From CAVXDY01 sp963721335 (GTDB taxonomy: Bacteria; Actinomycetota; Thermoleophilia; Miltoncostaeales; Miltoncostaeaceae): a DNA stretch of 64,000 nucleotides. Under the pieces are notes generated by a model. The model saw only the letters and a list, made by a program, of their open reading frames with translations, ran no database searches and was not told the origin of the DNA. The first letter of the stretch is position 1, and the number at the start of each line of letters is the position of its first letter. This document shows, piece by piece, positions 8,008 to 15,886 of the stretch. The stretch lies in the NCBI GenBank assembly GCA_963721335.1, contig CAVRIV010000008.1, positions 310,001 to 374,000 on the forward strand, read 5' to 3'. Position numbers and translations under genes: made by a program.

Positions 8008-10932
8008 GTGAGGCGCCCCCTCCTCCTCATGGCGGTGGTGATCGGCCTGGTCGCCGCCTCGGCGGTGGCCATCGCGCTGCGGCCGGCGGTGCTCGGGCTC
8101 GACCTCCAGGGCGGCGTCGAGGTGATCCTGCAGGGCGAGGCCACCGAGGACGCCCAGGTCACGCCGGAGGCCATCGACCGATCGGTCGAGATCATCCGCA
8201 ACCGGGTCGACTCGTTCGGGGTCGCCGAGCCCGAGATCCAGACCCAGGGCGACGACCAGATCGTGGTCGCGCTGCCGGGCGCGGAGAATCCCGAGCAGGT
8301 CGTCAACGACCTCATCCAGCCCGCGCAGCTGGTGTTCATCAACTTCGAGGCGAACGTCGTCGACCAGGCGGGGACCCCGAAGCTGAGCGATGCGATCGCC
8401 CTCGCCAAGCGGACCGAGCCGAAGGGCACACGCCCCGGCGCCCTTCCCACCTACTACGCGATGGACAAGGACGGCAACTACCTCTTCGGGCCCGCGCCCG
8501 ACAGGGTGTCGCTCGCCCAGAACTTCCCCGGGAACGAGATCCCGGCGGGCGTCCAGGTGGGGGTCGTCCCGAAGGGCCTCTTCCTCGCCTACGAGGAGCG
8601 GGGGCTGTTCAACGCGGTCGGGCTCCGGCCCCGAGCAGCGCATCTGGTACGTCTTCCAGAACAACCCGGGCCTCGTCGGCCGCGACATCTCCGAGGCCCG
8701 CTCCACCATCTCGACCCCGGGCATCGGCGGCACCGAGCCGATCGTGACGATCCAGTTCACGGGCGACGGGCGGCAGAAATTCGCGGACATCACACGCGAG
8801 CTCGCGGTCGACGGCAACCTCGCCGGAACGCCTCAGCGCTTCGCGATCATCCTCGACGGCAAGATCGTCTCCAACCCGACGGTCGACTACAACGACTACC
8901 CGACCGGGATCGACGGGCGGAACGGCGCCCAGATCGAGGGCAACTTCAGCCGGGGCGAGGCCGACACGCTGGCCAAGCAGATCAACTCCGGCGCCCTCCC
9001 GATCAACCTGAAGGTCATCAGCCAGAAGCAGGTCTCGGCGACCCTCGGCGAGCAGTCGCTGCGCCAGGGACTGATCGCCGGCGTCGCCGGGCTGGTCCTC
9101 GTGATGCTGTTCCTGATCGCGTACTACCGCTTCCTGGGGCTCATCGCCGCGGCGGCCCTGATCGTCTACGCGGTCCTGCTCTACGCGGTCGCCGTGCTCG
9201 TGCCGATCACGCTCACGCTGCCCGGCATCGCGGGAATCATCCTCACGATCGGCGTCGCGTCCGACGCCAACGTGGTCATCTTCGAACGCGTGCGAGAGGA
9301 GGCGCGCAGCGGCAAATCGCCGCGCGCCGCGATCCTCTCCGGCTACAAGAAGGGCATCTCCGCGATCATCGACGCCAACGTCGTGACGCTGGCGACCGCG
9401 GCGATCCTCTTCCTGTTCGCGACCGCCGGCGTGAAGGGCTTCGCCTTCACGCTCTTCATCGGCGTGCTCCTGTCGCTGTTCACGGCGGTCGTCGCCACGC
9501 GCGCGGCCTTCAACGTGCTGGCCGAGACCCGCTTCCTGCGCGACGAGCGGTACCTGGGCCTGAAGCAGCGCGACATCAAGTGGAAGTTCGACTGGGTCGG
9601 GCACTGGAAGCTGTGGATGGCGATCTCGTTCGTCCCGCTGGCCCTGGGTGCCGTCTACATCGGGATCAACGGGCTCAACCTGGGGCTCGACTTCGAGAGC
9701 GGCACCCGGGCGGAGATGCGCTTCGAGCGGCCCGCCACGGAGGACGGCGTCCGCGACGTGCTCCAGAGCCTCGACATCGAGGGCACCAAGGTCCAGGCGT
9801 CCACCGAGGAGGTCGACGGCCGCGAGGTCTCGGGTTTCCAGGTCACCACCGAGACGCTCCAGCCGAACCAGGTGCAGGACCTGCGCACCGCACTCGACCA
9901 GAAGTACGGCCTGGTGGACAACGAGTTCGTGAGCCTCGACACGGTCGGCCCCGTGTTCGGCGAGCAGATCATCCGCAACGCGATCTACGCGATCCTGCTC
10001 AGCTTCGCGGTGATCATCCTCTACCTCTCGTTCCGGTTCGAGTACAAGCTCGCCCTGCCGGCGCTCCTCTCGGTGATCCACGACGTCGGGCTGGCGATCG
10101 CCATCTACTCGATCACCGGGAGGGAGGTGACGAGCGCCACGGTGGCGGCGCTGCTCACCATCCTGGGCTTCTCGCTCTACGACGTGGTGATCGTGTTCGA
10201 CCGCATCCGCGAGAACGTGCCGATCATGCGCAGATCGAGCTACCGCGAGGTGGTCAACACGTCGATCCACGAGGTGCTGACGCGGACGATCATCACCCAG
10301 ATCACCACGCTGATCCCCCTCGCGGCCTTGTACTTCTTCGGCGGCGACACGCTGAAGGACTTCGCCTTCGCGCTGATGGTCGGCATCCTCGCCGGCGGCA
10401 TCTCGTCGATCGCCATCGCGGCGCCGATCGCGGCGCTCTGGAAGGAACACGAACCCGAGCAGAAGCGGCGCACGACCAAGGCCGAGCGCCGTGCCGCGGC
10501 CGCTCAGCTGACGGCCGACTCCGACGTCGTGGACGTCGAGGTGCTCGCGCGCGCCGAGGCCGCGCTGGCGCAGGACATCCGCCGGGAGGAGGGCGGTCCC
10601 CTCGACGACGGGGAGCCGGAGGACGAGGCTCCCCGGCAGATCGAGTCGGGCGCGGAGCACGAGCCCGAGGAGGAGCCCGCGCCCGAGTCGGAGGTCGAGG
10701 AGGAGCCGGAGGCGGAGCCCGAGGAGGAGCCGGAAGACGAGCGGAAGACGAGCCCGAGGAGGAGCCCGAGGCCGAGGAGGAGCCCGCGCCCGGGCAGCCG
10801 GCGCCGGTACCATCGGCCGACGGGGGCGACGAGCCCGCCGAGAAGCCGCCCGCGGAGCGCCCGCCGCGAGCCCGGCCGAGCTCTGACAGGGTGCGCCGCC
10901 ACCGGCAGGTCCAGAGGAAGAGGAGACGATGA
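8008..10932 (+). CDS. secDF: SecDF fusion, protein-export membrane protein (two apparent frameshifts)
   Basis: SecD and SecF are fused, as in Bacillus: the SecD half (GLDLQGGVEVILQG near the N-terminus; membrane domain with GVASDANVVIFERVREE) runs straight into the SecF half (GINGLNLGLDFESGT; LGFSLYDVVIVFDRIRENV). It uses the proton gradient to pull exported proteins. The frame changes by +1 near 8620-8640, before the PEQRIWYVFQNNPG segment, and by -1 near 10735-10745 inside an extreme Glu/Pro/Ala tail, ending at 10932. The final TGA then overlaps the next ATG (ATGA), which supports the corrected frame. The long acidic cytosolic tail (about 140 residues) is unusual. Confidence 0.9.
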   Translation: MRRPLLLMAVVIGLVAASAVAIALRPAVLGLDLQGGVEVILQGEATEDAQVTPEAIDRSVEIIRNRVDSFGVAEPEIQTQGDDQIVVALPGAENPEQVVNDLIQPAQLVFINFEANVVDQAGTPKLSDAIALAKRTEPKGTRPGALPTYYAMDKDGNYLFGPAPDRVSLAQNFPGNEIPAGVQVGVVPKGLFLAYEERGLFNAVGLRPRAAHLVRLPEQPGPRRPRHLRGPLHHLDPGHRRHRADRDDPVHGRRAAEIRGHHTRARGRRQPRRNASALRDHPRRQDRLQPDGRLQRLPDRDRRAERRPDRGQLQPGRGRHAGQADQLRRPPDQPEGHQPEAGLGDPRRAVAAPGTDRRRRRAGPRDAVPDRVLPLPGAHRRGGPDRLRGPALRGRRARADHAHAARHRGNHPHDRRRVRRQRGHLRTRARGGAQRQIAARRDPLRLQEGHLRDHRRQRRDAGDRGDPLPVRDRRREGLRLHALHRRAPVAVHGGRRHARGLQRAGRDPLPARRAVPGPEAARHQVEVRLGRALEAVDGDLVRPAGPGCRLHRDQRAQPGARLRERHPGGDALRAARHGGRRPRRAPEPRHRGHQGPGVHRGGRRPRGLGFPGHHRDAPAEPGAGPAHRTRPEVRPGGQRVREPRHGRPRVRRADHPQRDLRDPAQLRGDHPLPLVPVRVQARPAGAPLGDPRRRAGDRHLLDHREGGDERHGGGAAHHPGLLALRRGDRVRPHPRERADHAQIELPRGGQHVDPRGADADDHHPDHHADPPRGLVLLRRRHAEGLRLRADGRHPRRRHLVDRHRGADRGALEGTRTRAEAAHDQGRAPCRGRSADGRLRRRGRRGARARRGRAGAGHPPGGGRSPRRRGAGGRGSPADRVGRGARARGGARARVGGRGGAGGGARGGAGRRAEDEPEEEPEAEEEPAPGQPAPVPSADGGDEPAEKPPAERPPRARPSSDRVRRHRQVQRKRRR

Positions 10933-11297
10933 CGACCGTGCGCGAGGGCATCGAGCAGGCGGTGCTGCTGTCGATCGGGGCCGCGGCGCTCACCCGGGAG
11001 CGCGCGGAGGCGGCGGTCGCGGAGCTGGTGCGCAAGGGCCAGGTGGGCGGCGACGAGGGCAAGCTGGTCGTGGACCGGCTGATGGCCCGCGTGCGCGGCG
11101 ATGGGGCGTCCGGCACGACGGCCGGCCTGATCGGGCGCCTCGAGGGCGGCGTGCAGGGCGTCCTGCGCGAGTTCGGGGTCGTCACGCGGGCCGAGCTCGA
11201 GGACGTGCAGCTGCGGCTGATGGAGCTGGAGCACCGCATCTCCCTGCTCGAGAAGGCGCCGCCCCCCGACCCCCCCGGAGCGCCCGAGACGCCCTGA
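10929..11297 (+). CDS. Phasin-like coiled-coil protein
   Basis: A 122-residue soluble protein. The N-terminal half is predicted helical with AALTRERAEAAVAELVRKGQV, typical of the phasin/polyhydroxyalkanoate-regulator-like family, and the C-terminal half (EFGVVTRAELEDVQLRLMEL) forms a short coiled coil that precedes a Pro-rich end. Its function here is not known, and no PHA synthase is in the window. The ATG overlaps the secDF stop; the UbiB-family gene follows. Confidence 0.65.
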   Translation: MTTVREGIEQAVLLSIGAAALTRERAEAAVAELVRKGQVGGDEGKLVVDRLMARVRGDGASGTTAGLIGRLEGGVQGVLREFGVVTRAELEDVQLRLMELEHRISLLEKAPPPDPPGAPETP

Positions 11298-11345
11298 TCG
11301 CGGGGCCGCCGGGACCCGTCCGGCTCCCCTGATACCTTGGCCCGC

Positions 11346-12977
11346 ATGGCGCGAGGAGAGCGGCGGCAGAACCTTGCGCGCCTCGGTGAGATCGCCCACG
11401 TGGCGGCTCGTCACGGGTTCGGCTACGCCTTCGGACGCAGCGAGGAGGACGGGGCCGGGTCGGGCCGGAGCCGGGGGCGCCGGATGCGGGAGATGCTCGA
11501 CGAGCTCGGGCCGACGTTCGTCAAGTTCGGGCAGTTGCTCTCCACGCGCCCCGACGTGGTGCCCCCCGACATCCTCCAGGAGCTGCGCGGGCTGCAGGAC
11601 GACGCGCGGCCCGAGCCCTTCGAGCGGATCCGGGAGGTGATCCAGGGCGAGCTCGGACTCTCGGTGGAGCAGGTGTTCGAGTCCTTCGAGGAGGTGCCGA
11701 TCGCGGCCGCCTCGATCGGCCAGGTGCACGCCGCCCGGCTGCCCGGGGGGCAGCAGGTGGTGGTCAAGGTCCAGCGCCCCGGCGCCGAGCGCCAGGTGAA
11801 CGCCGACATCCAGCTCCTCTACCCGGCCGCCCGCCTCGCGCGCGACCGCGTGCGCCGGCTGCAGTTCATCGACCTGGTCGGGACGGTCGACGAGTTCGCC
11901 CGCACGGTGCGCCGCGAGCTCGACTACGGCATCGAGGCCCGCAACGCCGAGGTCTTCCGGCGCCAGTTCGCGGGGGACGACACCGTGTCGATCCCCCGCA
12001 TCTACTGGCGCTACACCACCGCGCGCGTGCTCACGATGGAGCGGGTGGAGGGCACCCCGATCAACCACCTCGACCTCGGCGAGTGGTCCGCCGAGGACCG
12101 CCGGCGCCTGGCGAACCGGGTCACCGAGACCTGGATGAAGATGCTCTTCGTGTACGGCTTCTTCCACGCCGACCCGCATCCGGCCAACGTCCTGGTGCGG
12201 GATCCCGACCACCTGAGCCTGGTGGACTTCGGCATGAGCCAGCAGCTCTCGACGCGCGACCGCGAGGCGGCGGTGCGCCTGCTGCTCGACATCATCGACC
12301 AGGACGCCGAGCGCCTGCCGCGCCGTCTGCGCGCCCTGGGGGTGCGCTACCCGCGCAGCATGGAGGAGGAGCTGGGGGACCGGCTGGGGGTGATCCTCCA
12401 CCGCTACTCGGCCAGCGCGATCGGCGAGATCGACGCCCGCGAGGTGCTGCGGGAGGTCTTCGAGACGATCTACCGCCTGGACATCACCCTGCCCGCGCGC
12501 TGGGTGATGCTCGACAAGACGCTCGCGACCCTGTCGGGGGTGGCGCTGGAGATCTACCCCGACCTGAACGTCTTCGAGGTGGCCCGGCCCTACGCGGTCC
12601 GCCTGGCCGCGCGGCGCTACCGCCCCGACGTCCTTGCCGAACGGGTGCGCGGCGATGTGGCCCGCTACGCCGAGGCGTTCCTCGACTACCCGTTCCAGCT
12701 CTCGGAGCTCCTGGACGAGTTCAAGGACGGCGACATCGAGATCCGCATCCGTCCCGAGGGGTTCACCGACGCGGTGGACAAGGCGCAGGGGGGCGCCAAC
12801 CGGCTCGCCCTCTCGCTGATCGCGGCGGCCCTGATCATCGGGTCGGCGGTGATCGCGGTGTTCGCCGACTCCACCGGCGTGGCGGGCCTGGCGCTGATCG
12901 CCCTCCCGGGCCTGATCCTGGGGCTGGTCCTGGTGGGCTGGGTCGTGCTCGGAATTCTGCGCTCGGGCCGCTGGTGA
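11346..12977 (+). CDS. UbiB/ABC1-family atypical kinase
   Basis: A 543-residue ABC1/ADCK-family protein kinase-like enzyme. The family hallmarks are present: KFGQ (about 60-63), the Ala-rich loop AAASIGQVHAA (about 120-130), the ATP-site Lys in VVVKVQRP, the catalytic FFHADPHPANVLV and the metal-binding VDFGMS. Two membrane helices end the protein. In proteobacteria the family supports ubiquinone synthesis; in actinobacteria a role in quinone or lipid homeostasis is inferred. ATG 11346 is chosen over an upstream TTG because a TACCTT box lies at 11333-11338. The stop overlaps recJ by four bases. Confidence 0.93.
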   Translation: MARGERRQNLARLGEIAHVAARHGFGYAFGRSEEDGAGSGRSRGRRMREMLDELGPTFVKFGQLLSTRPDVVPPDILQELRGLQDDARPEPFERIREVIQGELGLSVEQVFESFEEVPIAAASIGQVHAARLPGGQQVVVKVQRPGAERQVNADIQLLYPAARLARDRVRRLQFIDLVGTVDEFARTVRRELDYGIEARNAEVFRRQFAGDDTVSIPRIYWRYTTARVLTMERVEGTPINHLDLGEWSAEDRRRLANRVTETWMKMLFVYGFFHADPHPANVLVRDPDHLSLVDFGMSQQLSTRDREAAVRLLLDIIDQDAERLPRRLRALGVRYPRSMEEELGDRLGVILHRYSASAIGEIDAREVLREVFETIYRLDITLPARWVMLDKTLATLSGVALEIYPDLNVFEVARPYAVRLAARRYRPDVLAERVRGDVARYAEAFLDYPFQLSELLDEFKDGDIEIRIRPEGFTDAVDKAQGGANRLALSLIAAALIIGSAVIAVFADSTGVAGLALIALPGLILGLVLVGWVVLGILRSGRW

Positions 12978-15574
12978 GCTGGCGCGCGCCACGCGTCGCC
13001 TTCTCGGAGGTGGTCGCGCTCCAGGACGCCCTCCAGGTGCCCGAGCCGGTGGCCTGGACGCTGGTGCGCCGCGGCCTGGGCGACCCGTCGGTGGCCCGCG
13101 AGTTCCTGTCGTCCGACGGCCCGCTGGCGCCGCCGGAGATGCTGCCCGGGATCGGCGAGGCCGCCGACCGCCTGGCCCGCGCGGTGCGGGGGCGCGAGCC
13201 GATCGCCGTGCACGGCGACTACGACTGCGACGGCATCTGCTCCACGGCCGTGCTGGTTCGCGCGCTCCGCGGGCGCGGCGGGCAGGTGCGCGCCTTCCTC
13301 CCGAGCCGCTTCACCGAGGGCTACGGGGTGGCGCCGGAGAGCGTGGACCTGCTCGCGGGCGAGGGCGCCCGCGTGCTCGTGTGCGTGGACTGCGGGACCT
13401 CGGCCGTCGAGGCGCTCACCCGGGCGGCCGAGGCCGGCATGGAGCCGATCGTGCTCGACCACCACCTCGCCGGCGGACGCCGGCCGCCCGGCATCCTCGC
13501 GAACCCCGCGCTGGGCCGGCCGGTCGACGACCTGCCGGCGGCGGCCGGCGTGGTGCACATGCTGGTGCGGGCGCTGGCCGAGCGGATGGACGGCGACGCG
13601 CTCGCGCCGGACCCCGAGGAGGGGATCGACCTGGTGGCGCTCGCGACCGTGGCCGACGCCGTGCCGCTGGTGGGCGACAACCGCCGCCTGGTGGCCCGCG
13701 GCCTGCGCGCCATGCGCGAGCGGCCGCGCCCGGCGATCGCGGCCCTCTGCGCCGCGGCCGGCATCGAGCCCCGCACGCTCGGCGCCCGCGCGCTCGGCTT
13801 CACCCTCGCCCCGTGCATCAACGCCGCGGGCCGGCTCGCGCACCCCGACCGCGCGCTCGAGCTGCTCCTGGCCGCCGACGGCGAGGCCGCCGACCCGATC
13901 GCGGGCGAGCTCTGGCGGCTCAACCAGGAGCGGCGCGAGGTGGAGCGGGCGATCGTGGAGGAGGCCGTCGCCCAGGTGGAGGCCGAGCCCGACGAGATCC
14001 GGGCCGCCAAGATCGTCGTGGCGTCCGGCGACGGCTGGCACGAGGGCGTGGTGGGCATCGTGGCCTCACGCCTCGCCGAGCGTTTCGAGCGGCCGGCCAT
14101 CGTGCTCTCGCGCCAGGGCGACCGGGCGAAGGGGTCGGGCCGCAGCCTGCCGGGAGTCGACCTCCACGCGATCGTCGCGGCCGCGGACGGCACCCTCACC
14201 CGCTGGGGCGGGCATCCGGGGGCGGTGGGGCTGGAGCTCCCCGCCGCGTCGATCGCCCGCTTCCGCGACGACCTCATCCGCGCCGCCGAGGGCTCGGGCG
14301 CCGCCATCGCCCGCGCGCGGATCCGTCGGGTGGATGCCGTCGTGGGTGGGCGCGACCTGGGGCTCGCCGCGGCCGAGGCGATGGAGGCGCTGGCCCCGTT
14401 CGGGCGCGGCAACCCGCCGGTGCGTCTGGTGGTGCCCGGGGTCCAGCTGGAGTCCCCGGTCCGGGTGGGGGAGGGGCGTCACCTGCAGGTGCGGCTGCGC
14501 TCGGACGGCGTCCACGCGCGCGGCATCGGCTTCCGCATGGGCGAGCGCGCCGCCGGCCTCGACCTGGAGGAGCGCCACGACGCCGTGGTGGCCCTGGAGA
14601 TCGAGCGCTGGCAGGGGCTGGTGAGCCCCCGGGTGACCCTGGAGGCGATCGAGGCCCTCACCCCTCGCCCGCCGCTGGCCGGGCAGTGCGCCCAGGGTTG
14701 CGACGTGCGCTGCCCCGATCGGCTCGGGGCCGACGATCTGCGCGCCCTGATCGACGCGCCGCAGGAGCCCGAGCGGGCCGCTCCGCCGCCGGCCGGGCCG
14801 CCGCTGGGGGTGCGCGACCGCCGCGGCGAGGGCGCGGCGCTGTCGACGCTGGCGGGCCTCGTGGGCGCCGACCGGGGGGTCGTGGCGGTGGTGGCCGACG
14901 TGCCCCGGCGCCGCGAGGCCCTGCTGGCCGCGCTGGAGCCGGGCAGGCTGGGGGCGGAGGTGGCCGTCCTCGGCGGCGCGCGCTGCGACCCGGGGGCGAT
15001 GGCGATCCGGCTGGCGCTGGCCCGCGGGGTGCCCGCGCTCGCGATGCTCGAGTACGACCGGCTGGCCGACGTGGACCTCCCCGAGGGCATGCACCTCGCG
15101 CTGGTCGATCCTCCCGCCACGCCCGAGCAGGCGGCGTGGGCCGCCCACCGGGCGCAGGGGCGCTGGCTCCACCTGGTCTGGGGCGATGCCGAGACGGCGC
15201 TGGCGCTGCGGGTGGCCGAGGACGAGTGGGACCTGCGCCCGGCCGTCACGGCGATCTGGCTCGGCCTGCGCGACGGCGCTCCGCGGGCCTTCGGCCCGGA
15301 GCTGGAGGAGGTGCTGCTGGGCGGGGGGCCGACCTCCCGGCCTCCCCGCGCCGCCGCCCGGGCGCTCGGCGTGCTCGCGGAGCTGGGGCTGGTGGAGGTG
15401 GGGGAGCACGGCGTGCGCGCGGCCGCCGCCCCCGAGCGCCGCGAGCTCGAGGCCTCCGAGCGGTACCGCGACTGCCGCCGGCGCCTGGACGAGGCGCGCG
15501 CCTTCCTGACCCTCGCTCCGACCCTGGATCTGCTCGCGCCCGTCGAGCCTCCCCTGGCGGCGGCGGCGGGCTGA
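12974..15574 (+). CDS. recJ: RecJ, single-stranded-DNA-specific 5'-3' exonuclease
   Basis: DHH-family nuclease used in recombination and mismatch/base-excision repair. The 866 residues show HGDYDCDGICS (about 80-90), VCVDCGTS, the DHH motif VLDHHLAGG (about 161-168), VALATVADAVPL, and the DHHA1 features KGSGRSLPG and GGHPGAVGLE. After the OB-fold region (to about residue 560) there is a further ~300-residue domain that lacks catalytic motifs and is longer than in E. coli RecJ; this extension is poorly characterised. The GTG start overlaps the UbiB-family gene. Confidence 0.95.
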   Translation: MSWRAPRVAFSEVVALQDALQVPEPVAWTLVRRGLGDPSVAREFLSSDGPLAPPEMLPGIGEAADRLARAVRGREPIAVHGDYDCDGICSTAVLVRALRGRGGQVRAFLPSRFTEGYGVAPESVDLLAGEGARVLVCVDCGTSAVEALTRAAEAGMEPIVLDHHLAGGRRPPGILANPALGRPVDDLPAAAGVVHMLVRALAERMDGDALAPDPEEGIDLVALATVADAVPLVGDNRRLVARGLRAMRERPRPAIAALCAAAGIEPRTLGARALGFTLAPCINAAGRLAHPDRALELLLAADGEAADPIAGELWRLNQERREVERAIVEEAVAQVEAEPDEIRAAKIVVASGDGWHEGVVGIVASRLAERFERPAIVLSRQGDRAKGSGRSLPGVDLHAIVAAADGTLTRWGGHPGAVGLELPAASIARFRDDLIRAAEGSGAAIARARIRRVDAVVGGRDLGLAAAEAMEALAPFGRGNPPVRLVVPGVQLESPVRVGEGRHLQVRLRSDGVHARGIGFRMGERAAGLDLEERHDAVVALEIERWQGLVSPRVTLEAIEALTPRPPLAGQCAQGCDVRCPDRLGADDLRALIDAPQEPERAAPPPAGPPLGVRDRRGEGAALSTLAGLVGADRGVVAVVADVPRRREALLAALEPGRLGAEVAVLGGARCDPGAMAIRLALARGVPALAMLEYDRLADVDLPEGMHLALVDPPATPEQAAWAAHRAQGRWLHLVWGDAETALALRVAEDEWDLRPAVTAIWLGLRDGAPRAFGPELEEVLLGGGPTSRPPRAAARALGVLAELGLVEVGEHGVRAAAAPERRELEASERYRDCRRRLDEARAFLTLAPTLDLLAPVEPPLAAAAG

Positions 15575-15647
15575 GCGCGGCCGGCGCGCCGGGAGGACTC
15601 TCAGGCAGGCGGCCTGGTCCCTCGTCAGGCCGAGACGTGGGGCGCCA

Positions 15648-15753
15648 CGGCCAAGTGGCCGCACGAGCAACGGCCAAGTGGCCGCCCGAGCAACGGCCAA
15701 GTGGCCGCCCGAGCAACGGCCAAGTGGCCGCACGAGCAACGGCCAAGTGGCCG
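15648..15753 (+). repeat. Five tandem 23-bp repeats with a palindromic core
   Basis: The 14-base core CGGCCAAGTGGCCG occurs at 15648, 15671, 15694, 15717 and 15740, exactly 23 bp apart. The linker reads CACGAGCAA or CCCGAGCAA. Each core is an inverted repeat (CGGCC / GGCCG around AAGT), so it can form a small hairpin or serve as a dyad binding site; 23 bp is close to two helical turns, placing all cores on nearly the same face. The array fills the recJ-rel intergenic region and lies about 130 bases before the rel start. It is not a CRISPR, as there are no variable spacers. Confidence 0.95.
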
Positions 15754-15886
15754 CACCAACCTCCGGCTGCGGAGCCACAGCCACCGGCCCGCTCTCCATC
15801 ACCCTGACCATCGTCTGGAGGAGGATCGCGAGCGGCGGACACGGCGCGACGCAAGGGTCCGCCGCGGGTCGCGGTATCGTTTACAC

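Noticed and set aside
7536..8817. Minus-strand gene extending upstream of the PAP2 gene
   Set aside because: The open frame runs antisense to yajC and secDF and shows no family pattern.
15648..15753. CRISPR array
   Set aside because: The linkers between the palindromic cores are nearly identical and only nine bases long, and no cas gene is present.
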